Shown piece by piece: positions 26,508 through 35,554 of a stretch of 64,000 nt of DNA. The DNA is taken from contig CANOKL010000003.1 in assembly GCA_947566645.1 (NCBI GenBank), forward strand, positions 62,001 to 126,000. Direction: 5' to 3'. The position numbers and the translations under genes are program-made. The notes under the pieces are model-generated. The model was not told the origin of the DNA and did not search any database. It saw only the letters and a program-made list of their open reading frames with translations. Position 1 is the first letter of the stretch; every line of letters starts with the position of its first letter. This DNA is from an uncultured Lachnospiraceae bacterium. Its GTDB lineage: Bacteria; Bacillota; Clostridia; Lachnospirales; Lachnospiraceae.

Positions 26508-26854
26508 GGAATATTTGATTCAGACAGTTCATTCTATGAAGATGCGTTTGGGCACCGTAAGGAAATGATAAGAAAATAATCTTGATTTTTTAAGGAAAAA
26601 TATGTTGTGCCACAAGGGCGGATGTGATAAAGTAAATCTACACAATTTCATCAGAGAATTAATCAAAGAGTTATCAATCTATTGTTCCGGAAATTAGGAC
26701 AGTCGGAGTAACCATTCGGGAGATTCTTCCCAATATACCCGTTTTTAACGATTAAAAAAGCAGATACTTTCGGATAACGGGATTCTGAGAATCCGTAAAT
26801 CTGCAAAGAGGCAGTTGTGTGAACAGAAAAAAAATTATATAATGGAGGAAACAT
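26508..26854. other. Gap between the repeat and the Rpn nuclease gene
   Basis: AT-rich, no supported gene. It contains a short inverted pair (ACGGGATTCTGAGAATCCGT near 26777-26796), possibly a small hairpin, and nothing else I can interpret. Confidence 0.4.
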
Positions 26855-27820
26855 ATGAATCAGACAACAACAAAATTAAATACGGCAAACCAAAGCTTTT
26901 ATCATGTGAACAGGGAGCATAAGGACGGGGTCTTCTGCCTTGCGTTCCAGGATGCAAAAGACCAACTGTCGCTCTATAATGCGATGAATGGTACGTCATA
27001 TGAGGATCCGGATGAGCTGATTGTATATACGCTTAAGGATGCAGTCTACATCGGGATCAAGAATGACATGTCCTTCCTGGTGGGGGAGATGCTGAACCTG
27101 TATGAGCACCAGAGCACCCGGAATCCGAATATGCCCATGAGGGGTCTTTTATATCTGGCAAGAAACTTTGAATCCTATATCGCGCAGAATCACCTGAATA
27201 TGTATGGCAGAACCCTGCAGAAGTTCCCACTGCCCCAGTATTATATTTTCTATAATGGGACGGAGGGCGAGCCGGACAGGCGGGAGATGAAGCTGACGGA
27301 TGCTTTTCCAGAGATTGAGGGGAAAACTTCATGCGTAGAGTGTACGGCGACCCTGCTAAATATCAATTACGGGCACAATGCCGAACTGATGGAAAAGTGC
27401 AGGCAGTTAAAAGAATATGCACTTTTTATTCAGTGTATCCGGGATTACCAGAAGAAGGGGCTGGGGATGGAGGAGGCAGTGGAGAGTGCAATTGATGACT
27501 GTATCCGTGATGACATTCTGAGGAAGCTTTTGGAGAAATGCCGTGGGGAGGTTCGGGATATGGTATTATCGACATTCAACAGGGAAATCTATGAGCGTGA
27601 TCTAAGAGAAGAAGGAAGAGAAGAAGGAAAAGAAGAAGGAGAAACCTTGAAACTTATTTCGTTAGTATGTAAAAAATTGAGAAAGGCGAAGAAACCAGAA
27701 GTGATTGCGGACGAGTTGGAAGAAGATGTTTCGGTCATTAACCGGATATGTGAAGCTGCAAAGGGGTGTGGGGAGGAGTATAGTACAAACCGGATTTTCG
27801 AGAAGCTGAAGAGGTCATGA
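26855..27820 (+). CDS. Rpn-family recombination-promoting nuclease / putative transposase
   Basis: 321 residues. The N-terminal roughly 230 residues follow the Rpn/PDDEXK pattern (FYHVNREHKDGVFCLAF ... YTLKDAVYIGIKNDMSFLVGEML ... EHQSTRNPNMPMRGLLYLA). The C-terminal part holds a charged EEGREEGKEEGE spacer and a small helical tail seen in many family members. Known relatives (E. coli RpnA) have DNA endonuclease activity. ATG with GGAGG. GC is higher than in the preceding island. Confidence 0.82.
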   Translation: MNQTTTKLNTANQSFYHVNREHKDGVFCLAFQDAKDQLSLYNAMNGTSYEDPDELIVYTLKDAVYIGIKNDMSFLVGEMLNLYEHQSTRNPNMPMRGLLYLARNFESYIAQNHLNMYGRTLQKFPLPQYYIFYNGTEGEPDRREMKLTDAFPEIEGKTSCVECTATLLNINYGHNAELMEKCRQLKEYALFIQCIRDYQKKGLGMEEAVESAIDDCIRDDILRKLLEKCRGEVRDMVLSTFNREIYERDLREEGREEGKEEGETLKLISLVCKKLRKAKKPEVIADELEEDVSVINRICEAAKGCGEEYSTNRIFEKLKRS

Positions 27821-27881
27821 ACGGCAGATTAGGCCAGGAAAAAGTTTAGCGTATCATTTATGACATTAGGAGGTGGAGATT

Positions 27882-29468
27882 TTGGGGAATTATCTGAATC
27901 CAGGAAACAGTGGTTTTACAGCGATACGGAATAGTACTTATGTAGATAAAAGCGGCATGATTGATCTGATTAACAGAACAATTGATACAACGGAAAAACT
28001 GACCTGTATCAGCCGGCCCCGGCGTTTTGGCAAGTCTTTTGCGGCAAAAATGTTGTGTGCCTATTATGACAGAAGCTGTGATTCTTCCCAATTGTTCAAA
28101 GATCTGGAAATTGCCGTGGATCCGGAATATTCTGCCTCTTATCACAGATATCTGAACCAGTATGATGTAATCTATCTGGACATGACGGCAATCATCGGGG
28201 AAACGTCGTTTGCTGACCTGGTGTCTTATATTAAAAGAAATATAATTTATGAATTGAAGGGAAAATATCCGGAGATGATGCCTGCTGAAGGCTTTGTCCC
28301 GACTTTGGCCAACACAGTTGAGATGACAGGGACGAAATTCATTATGATTATTGACGAGTGGGACGCCCCAATCCGGGAAGGAAAGGATAATCTGGAGATA
28401 CAGCACGGCTATCTGGAATTTCTGAGGGCTCTTTTCAAGAATAGCAGTGCAACTGATAAGATTTTTGCGGCTGTCTATATAACGGGGATCCTGCCTGTTA
28501 AAAAAGATGGATCCCAGTCGGCAATTTCAGATTTTAAAGAATTTACAATTGTAAACCCAAGAAAATTCGTAAAATATACTGGTTTTACAGAAGAGGAAGT
28601 AAAAAGGCTGTGTGCAGAGTACGAATGTGATTTTTTCATGATGAAGCAGTGGTATGATGGCTATACATTAGGGGGAATATCCATTTATAATCCAAATGCC
28701 GTCATGGAAGCTTTGCGTAACCAGGAATTTGCTTCGTACTGGACGGAAACCTCGGCTTCAAAGAGCCTGATGGAATATATTAATTTAGACTTTGACGGTA
28801 TGTCGAAAACAATTGCCGGGCTGCTCGGCGGAATTGCCGTCCCCGTGGAAACAAGTGGATTCGCAAACGACCTTGTTACTTTCCAGGATCGCAATGATGT
28901 ACTGACTTTGCTGATTCATCTGGGATATCTGGCTTATGATAAGGAAACAAATACGGCGCGTATTCCGAATGAGGAGATCCGGCTGGAATTCGCAAAATCT
29001 GTCCATAAGGTGAGTCATGATGAGACAATACGGCGTGTCCGTGAAAGTGACCAGCTGATCATTGATACGGTTCAGGAAAATGCAGATGCAGTAGCTGCCC
29101 AGATTGAGAAGATTCACGCAGAAGAAACCTCTCCTTTGTTCTATAATAACGAACAGGCACTTCGCAGTGTAATCAAACTGGCCTATTTCAGCTATAAAGA
29201 TTATTATCTGAAGTTTGAGGAATTGCCTTCAGGCGACGGGTATGCGGATATCGTATACTTTCCCAGGAAATCATCCCCTATGCCGGCACTGGTAATTGAA
29301 CTAAAATGGAATCAAGAAGTTCAGGGAGCAATCGACCAAATCAAGGAGCGGAGATACCCGGCGGCATTGTCAGGATATGGGGGAGAGATCTTACTGGTGG
29401 GAATCACATATGATAAGAACAAAAAAGGTGCAAAACGGAAACATTCCTGTATGATTGAAAAGATATAG
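27882..29468 (+). CDS. AAA-ATPase-like protein with C-terminal PD-(D/E)XK nuclease domain
   Basis: About 528 residues. It starts MGNYLNPGNSGF... SRPRRFGKSFAAKML, the AAA-ATPase-like family with a modified P-loop (RRFGKS); Walker B-like IMIIDEWDAPI. The C-terminus (DGYADIVYFPRKSSPMPALVIELKWN) has the D...E-x-K nuclease motif. TTG 27882 lies 8 bases after AGGAGG and yields the family's usual start; GTG 27873 overlaps the ribosome site. Such genes are multi-copy in Lachnospiraceae and Bacteroides; the role, possibly mobile-element or defence related, is not settled. Confidence 0.85.
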   Translation: MGNYLNPGNSGFTAIRNSTYVDKSGMIDLINRTIDTTEKLTCISRPRRFGKSFAAKMLCAYYDRSCDSSQLFKDLEIAVDPEYSASYHRYLNQYDVIYLDMTAIIGETSFADLVSYIKRNIIYELKGKYPEMMPAEGFVPTLANTVEMTGTKFIMIIDEWDAPIREGKDNLEIQHGYLEFLRALFKNSSATDKIFAAVYITGILPVKKDGSQSAISDFKEFTIVNPRKFVKYTGFTEEEVKRLCAEYECDFFMMKQWYDGYTLGGISIYNPNAVMEALRNQEFASYWTETSASKSLMEYINLDFDGMSKTIAGLLGGIAVPVETSGFANDLVTFQDRNDVLTLLIHLGYLAYDKETNTARIPNEEIRLEFAKSVHKVSHDETIRRVRESDQLIIDTVQENADAVAAQIEKIHAEETSPLFYNNEQALRSVIKLAYFSYKDYYLKFEELPSGDGYADIVYFPRKSSPMPALVIELKWNQEVQGAIDQIKERRYPAALSGYGGEILLVGITYDKNKKGAKRKHSCMIEKI

Positions 29469-29485
29469 AATATTATAATTTTTTT

Positions 29486-29748
29486 CGTGCGTTACGCTTC
29501 GAACGAATATTCATGAGCGTTACCCCGGCAGTTAACTCAGCCCAGGCACCCTTACGGCACCCGGAAGGTTCTGCTTAGTGCTGCTTCGTTCCCGACCTGA
29601 CACGGTTCACAGATTCCCGTCGCGTAAGACCCAGACATCAACATCACTTACCGGGGGCAGCCCCACAAATATAAGCCCTCTGCGTAACATCACCCCTGCT
29701 ATAGCGGATTGCAGGTACAAGGTACCGCTAGCACCCCGGCTGCACGAG
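29486..29748 (-). ncRNA. ffs: Signal recognition particle RNA (long, Bacillus/Clostridia type)
   Basis: The minus strand carries the domain IV core GTCAGGTCGGGAACGAAGCA with a GGAA tetraloop closed by G-C, plus the Alu-domain stretch TACCTGCAATCCGCTATAGC near the 5' end and TGCCTGGGCTGAGTTAACTGC near the 3' end, all as in B. subtilis scRNA. Ends are set by pairing CGTGC (29742-29746 on the complement) with GCACG at the 3' end, giving about 263 nt. It guides membrane-protein targeting with Ffh. Confidence 0.92.
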
Positions 29749-29819
29749 ACTATATTTTACCCTATTTTTAAAGAAAAGTCAATTGCTGCAGAAGATTTTA
29801 TGTTTTTTTAGTAACAGTT

Positions 29820-29856
29820 GTTGCTATTCATGGACTAACCGTCCGCTCATAGTAAC
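29820..29856. repeat. Palindromic repeat (family 1), 37-bp short form
   Basis: GTTGCTATTCATGGAC and GTCCGCTCATAGTAAC are inverted ends around a short loop. It differs from the 57073 copy at only three positions. No matching flanks are seen. It lies upstream of the SRP RNA 5' end. Confidence 0.7.
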
Positions 29857-30072
29857 GTGTACTCCGCTGTCCATTCCATCATAATTTAAATATATGGCAA
29901 TCTCCGACAAAATATGATATGATATCCATGGTCAGTGTAGACAGTATGGGGATAGTCACCGACTGCTCTTTTCGAAAATAAAGATATCCTCTGCCTGCAA
30001 TAGGGGATAGCCTCTGTTATGTAACTTTTTAATTGTTTTTGAGGATTATAAATTTAAGAAGGTGATGCAGAC

Positions 30073-31902
30073 ATGACTCTATTACTTGTTGCGATTAATG
30101 CAAAATATATACATTCGAATCTTGCTGTCTACAGTCTGCGGGCCTATGCAAAGATGCATGCAGATGTAAGCATTATACAGATTGATGTGGCAGAGTACAC
30201 CATCAATCAGCAGCCGGAGGAGATTTTAAAAAGCATATACCGGAAGTCGCCGGATATTGTCTGTTTTTCCTGCTATATCTGGAATCTGACTTACGTGGAG
30301 CATCTCATCACAGAGCTTTCCAAGGTGCTTCCAGACGCGGAGATCTGGCTGGGAGGGCCAGAGGTATCTTACGATTCCGGCCAGGTCCTTGAAAGGCTTC
30401 CGGATCAGGTCAGGGTGGTCATGAAGGGAGAGGGAGAGGAGACCTTTGCAGAGCTTTGCAGAATCTGTGCCCCGCAGGGAGAAGGAGCGGTACGCTGCGC
30501 GGGGAGCCGCAGGGAGCGGGAGGATGGACAGGGCCATATCCTGGATGAGGTACTGGGAATTACATTCAGGGATGAAGATGGCAGGATCCGAAGGAATCCA
30601 TGGAGGGAGCCTGTGGATATGGATACCCTTCCTTTCGTGTATGACATGCCGGATAGTGCGGAGCCTGCACATGAAGGGAAACGCGCAGGGGGGTTACAGG
30701 AATTTGAACATAAGATCATATATTATGAGACAAGCAGGGGATGCCCTTTTTCCTGCAGCTACTGCCTGTCTTCTGTAGATAAAAGATTAAGATTCCGGAG
30801 CCTGGAGCTGGTAAAAAGAGAGCTTCAGTTTTTTATTGACCACAGGGTTCCACAGGTAAAGTTTGTTGACCGTACTTTTAACTGCAGTCATGACCGTACG
30901 GAGGAGATCTGGAGATATATTGCGGAGCATGATAACGGAGTCACGAATTTTCATTTTGAAGTCGCAGCGGATCTTCTTACAGAGGAGGAGATACGGCTGA
31001 TCGAATCCATGCGGCCCGGGTTGGTTCAGTTAGAAATCGGGGTACAGTCCACGAACCCAGAGACGATTCATGAGATCAGGAGGACGATGGATTTTGCAAA
31101 GGTCAGGGAAAATGTGGAACGTATCAGACGCAGAGGAAATGTCCACCAGCATCTGGACCTGATTGCAGGCCTGCCGTTTGAGGATCCTGGAAGCTTCGGA
31201 CAATCCTTTGATGAGGTCTATACACTTCGTCCGGATGCGCTGCAGCTTGGGTTTCTGAAGATTCTGAAAGGCTCTTTTATGAGTGAGAACCAGGAGAACT
31301 ACGGACTGGTGCATCAGTCCCTGCCGCCCTATGAGGTGCTGTATACAAAGTGGCTTTCCTACGACGATATACTGGTTCTGAAGGGCGTGGAGGAGATGGT
31401 GGAGGTTTACTATAACAGCGGGCAGTTTGCCCATGCCATGGATGAACTGCTTGGGGAATATTCTTCTGCTTTCCGGATGTACCGGGAGTTGTCCCGGCAT
31501 TATGACCTGCACCATTATTCCGGGATCCAGCATAAGCGCAGCGGAAGATATGAGATTCTCCTGGAATTTGTGCGGGAGCATTTTCCGGAAAGAGAGAGCA
31601 GGATGAAGGAGTGCTTAATCTATGATTATTATCTCCGGGAAAATGCAAAGAACCGGCCGGAATTTGCCGGGGAATATACGGTGGGGAAGGATTTCCTGCG
31701 GAAATTTTATGAGAGGGAGGAGCGGGAACACAAGTATCTGCCGGATTATGTGTCATACGACAGGAATCAGATGCGTAAGATGACACATATAGAATATTTT
31801 CCCAATTTGCGAAAAATGTTACTTTTTGATTACATGTGTAGAAATCCGTTGAATCAGAACGCAAGAACGTGTATGATAGAAGAGTGGACGGTTAGTCCGT
31901 GA
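30073..31902 (+). CDS. B12-binding-domain radical SAM protein
   Basis: 609 residues. The N-terminal roughly 130 residues are a cobalamin-binding Rossmann-like domain (LVAINAKYIHSNLAVYSLRAY ... WLGGPEVSYDS); the radical SAM core has CPFSCSYC (Cys224, Cys228, Cys231); the C-terminal roughly 200 residues look like the DUF4080 extension. Likely a methyltransferase or related radical enzyme of unknown substrate. GAAGGTGATG precedes the ATG. The last residues (EEWTVSP) and the stop codon fall inside a degenerate family-1 repeat. Confidence 0.87.
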   Translation: MTLLLVAINAKYIHSNLAVYSLRAYAKMHADVSIIQIDVAEYTINQQPEEILKSIYRKSPDIVCFSCYIWNLTYVEHLITELSKVLPDAEIWLGGPEVSYDSGQVLERLPDQVRVVMKGEGEETFAELCRICAPQGEGAVRCAGSRREREDGQGHILDEVLGITFRDEDGRIRRNPWREPVDMDTLPFVYDMPDSAEPAHEGKRAGGLQEFEHKIIYYETSRGCPFSCSYCLSSVDKRLRFRSLELVKRELQFFIDHRVPQVKFVDRTFNCSHDRTEEIWRYIAEHDNGVTNFHFEVAADLLTEEEIRLIESMRPGLVQLEIGVQSTNPETIHEIRRTMDFAKVRENVERIRRRGNVHQHLDLIAGLPFEDPGSFGQSFDEVYTLRPDALQLGFLKILKGSFMSENQENYGLVHQSLPPYEVLYTKWLSYDDILVLKGVEEMVEVYYNSGQFAHAMDELLGEYSSAFRMYRELSRHYDLHHYSGIQHKRSGRYEILLEFVREHFPERESRMKECLIYDYYLRENAKNRPEFAGEYTVGKDFLRKFYEREEREHKYLPDYVSYDRNQMRKMTHIEYFPNLRKMLLFDYMCRNPLNQNARTCMIEEWTVSP

Positions 31903-31910
31903 ACAGTAAT
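31871..31910. repeat. Degenerate palindromic repeat (family 1) forming the 3' end of the radical SAM gene
   Basis: GTGGACGGTTAGTCCGTGAA is shared with the short-form repeats (50743, 57073); outer ends have decayed (GTATGATAG, CAGTAAT). The reading frame enters it and terminates at its TGA (31900-31902). Confidence 0.6.
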
Positions 31911-31937
31911 GATTATAAGGGAAAGGATCAGACGAAT

Positions 31938-32042
31938 ATGAACTTTAATAATAAAAGAACAAAAAGAATTGCCGCCATTGTTATTCTGGTGGTTATTGCC
32001 GCGATGGTGGCAACGACTATAATACCTTATGTGACAGGGTAA
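31938..32042 (+). CDS. 34-residue single-span membrane peptide
   Basis: Translates to a basic start (MNFNNKRTKR) followed by one hydrophobic helix (IAAIVILVVIAAMVATTII) and PYVTG. AAAGGA lies upstream. Size and layout resemble Prli42/DUF4044-type mini-proteins of Firmicutes, which anchor stress-signalling complexes to the membrane. The peptide is too short for firm family assignment. It lies 35 bases after the radical SAM gene and just before a family-1 repeat. Confidence 0.6.
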   Translation: MNFNNKRTKRIAAIVILVVIAAMVATTIIPYVTG

Positions 32043-32049
32043 TTGTATT

Positions 32050-32122
32050 GTTACGATTCATGGGTCAGGAATGCGCGTAAGCTGCATATTCCGTAAGAAC
32101 GTGATTCAGGGGTGAACGTAAC
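32050..32122. repeat. Palindromic repeat (family 1), 73-bp intermediate form
   Basis: GTTACGATTCATGGGTCAGG at the left, GGTGAACGTAAC at the right. Its interior (TCAGGAATG...CGTAAG...GATTCAGGGGTGA) matches the left half of the 146-bp copy at 50634, identifying it as an intermediate-length form. Confidence 0.65.
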
Positions 32123-32161
32123 AGTTACACGTATTTTTAACAGGGAGTGGGTGTTGCGGGT

Positions 32162-34189
32162 ATGGAAGACAACAGGGCAGAGAACAGACCGCAGAGTGGA
32201 ATACAGACCAGAGAACAGGAAGGACGCATGGCTTCTGCCCGGGGAAACGGCCAGGAGCAGCGGGGAAGAGAATACGCAGAAGCCCAGAGCCGCGCCCGGG
32301 GAAGCAGATATGCAGGGATGCAGGGCCGTGAGCGAGGAAGTGGGTATACGGGAGCGCAGAACTTTGCACAGAGCCGTGAACGCGGAGGCAGATACACAGG
32401 AGGCCAGAACCGTGCACAGGGAGGCGGATATGCAGGAGGCCAGAACCGTGAGCGTGGAGGCAGATATGCAGGAAGCCAGGACCGTGAACGTGGAGGCAGA
32501 TCTACAGGAGGCCAGAACCGTTCTCAGGGCCGTGAATATGCAGGAGGCCAGGACCGTGAACGTGGAGGCAGATCTACAGGAGGCCAGGACCGTGAGCGTG
32601 GAGGCAGATATGCAGGAAGCCAGGGCCGTGAATATGCAGGAGGCCAGAACCACGGTCAGGGTATGCAGAGGAATCGTGCAGGTATGCCGTTAAGTGAGGA
32701 AGAATACAGGAGAGAAAGAGCCAGGCGGCGCAGAGAGAGGCTTATACGGCGGAGACGTAAGGTTCTCTTAGGACTGGCTGCGGCAGCTGTTATTCTGCTG
32801 TACGGTATTACCAATCTGATTCTGTACGGGGTTGTTTCCAGGTATCCCAAGGATGTCATCTGTAAGAATATCTATATCGGAGCTGTGGATGTATCCGGTA
32901 TGAGTAAGAAGGAAGCAAAGGCGGCAATTGAAGACCAGCTTGAAAAGGACAGGGCGAAGTCTGTGTCTGTGGAGTTCGGAGGCAAGTCTGCAAAAGGAAA
33001 GCTTGAGGAGTTCGGACTCAGGTATACCGGAGTAGACAAGGTGGTTGACCAGGCTATGGATTATGGCAAGAAGGGAAGTCTCTGGAGCCGGTTCTGGAAG
33101 CTCAGGAAGACTTCGAAGAAGCTGGTTCTGGAGGAGAAGCTTGCTATTGACAAAGAAGCAGGAGCAGCGGCGCTTTCGGTTCATTCAGATGCTCTGACGG
33201 ATCGCGCGAAGAATGCAACGATTACAAAGAAGGGTTCGAAATTTAAGATAAAAAAAGAACAGGATGGAGAAACGATTAATGCAGAGGATTTCCTGAAGAA
33301 GCTGGAAAGACATCTGAATGATAACTGGGATCATAAAGAGATCCGGGTTAAGGGCAAGGCAGAAAAGGAAAAGGCGGCTGTTACGTCAGAGGATCTTGCA
33401 AGTGTAAAGGATGAGCTGAGTTCCTTTTCTACAGACGCAGGAAGCGGAGAGCGGGTTCAGAATCTTAAGACTGGTGTGGAAAAGGTAAATGGCACGGTGC
33501 TGATGCCGGGAGAGGTCTTTTCCATGGAGGAGAAGACGAAGCCATACACTGAGGAAAATGGATACGTTCTGGGAGGTTCTTATGAAGGCGGAAGAGTGGT
33601 AGAGAGCTATGGAGGCGGAATCTGCCAGGTATCTACAACGCTTTATAATGCCGTGATCTATGCGGAACTTGAGATCGTAGAACGGTATCCTCATTCTATG
33701 CTGGTGGACTATGTGTCACCGTCAAGAGATGCAGCGATTGCAGAGGGTCTGCTGGATTTTAAATTTAAAAATAATTACGATACGCCGGTTTACATTAATG
33801 GCGGAATTGATGATTCCAACCAGCTTTATTTTGAGATATACGGGAAGGATACGCGGGAGAAGGGACGGACAATCGAGTTTGAATCTGAGGTGCTTTCTAC
33901 CGAGGAACCGGGAACAACCTACGAAGAGGACAGCGAGCTGCCATTCGGACAGATTGAGGCGGTATCCGGTGCGCATACAGGAACAGAGGCGAAGCTCTGG
34001 AAGATTATATATCAGGATGGCGAGCAGGTCAGCCGTGAGGAGTTTAACAGCAGCTCTTACCAGAAGGCAGATACGATATATGCTGTGGGAACGCAGACGG
34101 ATGATGCAGATGCCGCGGCGCGTGTACGAGAGGCAATCGCTACACAGGACGAGACGCAGATCTATGCCGCAATCGGCGGAACACAGTAG
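32162..34189 (+). CDS. VanW-family protein with a repetitive N-terminal region
   Basis: About 675 residues. The N-terminal roughly 180 residues are low-complexity tandem repeats (RERGGRYAGGQN type), then a basic RRRRERLIRRRRK, one transmembrane helix (about 201-225) and an extracytoplasmic part: a helical domain (about 245-420) and the VanW domain (about 430-560, VLMPGEVFSM ... GGGICQVSTTLYNA ... YPHSMLVDYV). VanW proteins occur with glycopeptide-resistance and cell-wall genes; the biochemical role is unknown. Start uncertain between ATG 32162 and GTG 32147. The repeat region would be cytoplasmic by the positive-inside rule. Confidence 0.85.
   Translation: MEDNRAENRPQSGIQTREQEGRMASARGNGQEQRGREYAEAQSRARGSRYAGMQGRERGSGYTGAQNFAQSRERGGRYTGGQNRAQGGGYAGGQNRERGGRYAGSQDRERGGRSTGGQNRSQGREYAGGQDRERGGRSTGGQDRERGGRYAGSQGREYAGGQNHGQGMQRNRAGMPLSEEEYRRERARRRRERLIRRRRKVLLGLAAAAVILLYGITNLILYGVVSRYPKDVICKNIYIGAVDVSGMSKKEAKAAIEDQLEKDRAKSVSVEFGGKSAKGKLEEFGLRYTGVDKVVDQAMDYGKKGSLWSRFWKLRKTSKKLVLEEKLAIDKEAGAAALSVHSDALTDRAKNATITKKGSKFKIKKEQDGETINAEDFLKKLERHLNDNWDHKEIRVKGKAEKEKAAVTSEDLASVKDELSSFSTDAGSGERVQNLKTGVEKVNGTVLMPGEVFSMEEKTKPYTEENGYVLGGSYEGGRVVESYGGGICQVSTTLYNAVIYAELEIVERYPHSMLVDYVSPSRDAAIAEGLLDFKFKNNYDTPVYINGGIDDSNQLYFEIYGKDTREKGRTIEFESEVLSTEEPGTTYEEDSELPFGQIEAVSGAHTGTEAKLWKIIYQDGEQVSREEFNSSSYQKADTIYAVGTQTDDADAAARVREAIATQDETQIYAAIGGTQ
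32290..32660. repeat. In-frame repeats in the VanW gene
   Basis: Recurring GGAGGCCAGRACCGTGARCG and GGCAGATMTRCAGGA blocks of 27-36 bases encode Gly/Arg/Gln-rich units. Another forward frame (32112-32693) stays open because block lengths are multiples of 3. Confidence 0.75.
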
Positions 34190-34200
34190 GAGAGGAATAC

Positions 34201-35070
34201 ATGATTCATTACAGAACACGGACTGCCTTCGGGCAGTCCGAAAATATCGGGATATATGCCCTTGCCGCGGCTGTAAATGATCTGTCAGCGGAAGCGGCAG
34301 GTGCAGAGCAGGTAAGTGCACAGATCTTTCTGCCTGCATATGGACAGAAGGAGCATCTATATGCAATTGAAAAACGGATCAGGAAGTGCTGTAAGGAGCA
34401 GGGAATCGGGCTGAGTGAGCTGTATGCGGACAGGTGTGCCGGGGTGTCCCGGTATATGGTATCCGTTACCGGAGTCAGCCTCCGGCCGAAGGAGCAGGAA
34501 TGGTACAGGGAGACCATGCGAGCCGGACAGGATATCGTCCTGGCAGGCCAGGCCGGTATCGAGGGAACGATCCGCATCATAGAAGAGAGAGGGAAAGAGC
34601 TTGAGAAGAGATTTGCCCCCGTATTTCTTGGGGAAATAGAGAAGCACCGTCATACAGTCTTTGCGTCTGAGGCCATAGATGCAGCAAGAGCTCATGGTGC
34701 GTCTGCCATCCGCCAGGCTGGCGGCGGGGGAATCTTTGCAGCTTTGTGGAGACTTTCAGAGGAAGCAGGAACAGGTCTTGATACGGATTTAAAACGTATG
34801 CCCATCCTGCAGGAGACAGTTGAGATCTGTGAGTATTTCCGCCTGAATCCATATCAGCTTACCTCGGCAGGAACTCTTCTGATTCTTGCAGATCATGGGG
34901 AGGCGATGGCAGACGCACTGTTACGGAAGGGAATCAGGGCGGCTGTAATCGGAAGACTTACAGATAATAACGATAAGATTATCAGAAACGGGGAGGACCG
35001 GCGTTTCATTGACCGGCCTGCTCCGGATGAATATAACAAGATATTTATGGAGGATAGGATTTATGAATGA
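34201..35070 (+). CDS. AIR-synthase-related protein (PurM/HypE fold)
   Basis: 289 residues. The C-terminal half matches the AIRS_C pattern (QAGGGGIFAALWRLSEEAGTG ... ICEYFRLNPYQLTSAGTLLI ... LRKGIRAAVIGRLTDNNDK), as in HypE, ThiL and selenophosphate synthetase. The N-terminal ATP-binding half appears shorter and less conserved, so activity is uncertain. It lies 11 bases after the VanW gene with AGGAG, and overlaps the Lrp gene. Confidence 0.75.
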   Translation: MIHYRTRTAFGQSENIGIYALAAAVNDLSAEAAGAEQVSAQIFLPAYGQKEHLYAIEKRIRKCCKEQGIGLSELYADRCAGVSRYMVSVTGVSLRPKEQEWYRETMRAGQDIVLAGQAGIEGTIRIIEERGKELEKRFAPVFLGEIEKHRHTVFASEAIDAARAHGASAIRQAGGGGIFAALWRLSEEAGTGLDTDLKRMPILQETVEICEYFRLNPYQLTSAGTLLILADHGEAMADALLRKGIRAAVIGRLTDNNDKIIRNGEDRRFIDRPAPDEYNKIFMEDRIYE

Positions 35071-35554
35071 TATGAGAAAACAGATATTAAAGAACCTGGA
35101 GGTAAACAGCCGGATTGACCTTGCAGAGCTGTCTGTGCTCCTGGATATAGAAGAAGCAGTGATTGCGAATGAGATCGCGGACATGGAAAAGGAAGGGATC
35201 ATCTGCGGATACCATACCCTGATTGACTGGGACAAGGCAGGAGATGACCGGGTGAATGCCCTGATTGAGGTGCGTGTGACTCCACAGCGGGAAAAGGGGT
35301 TTGACAAGACAGCAGAGAGGATCTGCAATTATCCCGAGGTAACGGCAGCTTATCTTATCTCAGGAAGCTATGATATTCTCGTGACGCTGGAGGGAAAGAC
35401 ACTTCTTGAGGTGTCAAGATTTGTGTCAGGGAAGCTGTCTCCCATTGAGGCGGTAATCAGTACAACGACGCATTTTATTCTGAAAAAATATAAAGACCAC
35501 GGTACGACTCTGATGAAGAGGAGTAAATCTGAGAGAATGGCGGTGACACCTTAA
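35063..35554 (+). CDS. Lrp/AsnC-family transcriptional regulator
   Basis: About 163 residues: N-terminal winged HTH (RKQILKNLEVNSRIDLAELSVLL ... EIADMEKEGIICGYHTLID) and C-terminal RAM ligand-binding domain (ALIEVRVTPQREKGFDKTAERI ... YDILVTLEG). ATG 35063 follows GGAGGA; the longer frame from TTG 35009 lies within the previous gene. Its TAA overlaps the next gene's ATG (TAATG), implying coupled control of the aminotransferase by an amino-acid-sensing regulator. Confidence 0.88.
   Translation: MNDMRKQILKNLEVNSRIDLAELSVLLDIEEAVIANEIADMEKEGIICGYHTLIDWDKAGDDRVNALIEVRVTPQREKGFDKTAERICNYPEVTAAYLISGSYDILVTLEGKTLLEVSRFVSGKLSPIEAVISTTTHFILKKYKDHGTTLMKRSKSERMAVTP

Noticed and set aside
29578..29811. 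77-residue plus-strand frame in the SRP RNA region
   Set aside because: The DNA is explained by the SRP RNA on the opposite strand.
32112..32693. 193-residue frame overlapping the start of the VanW gene
   Set aside because: Repeat-driven shadow; the other frame continues into the conserved VanW domain.
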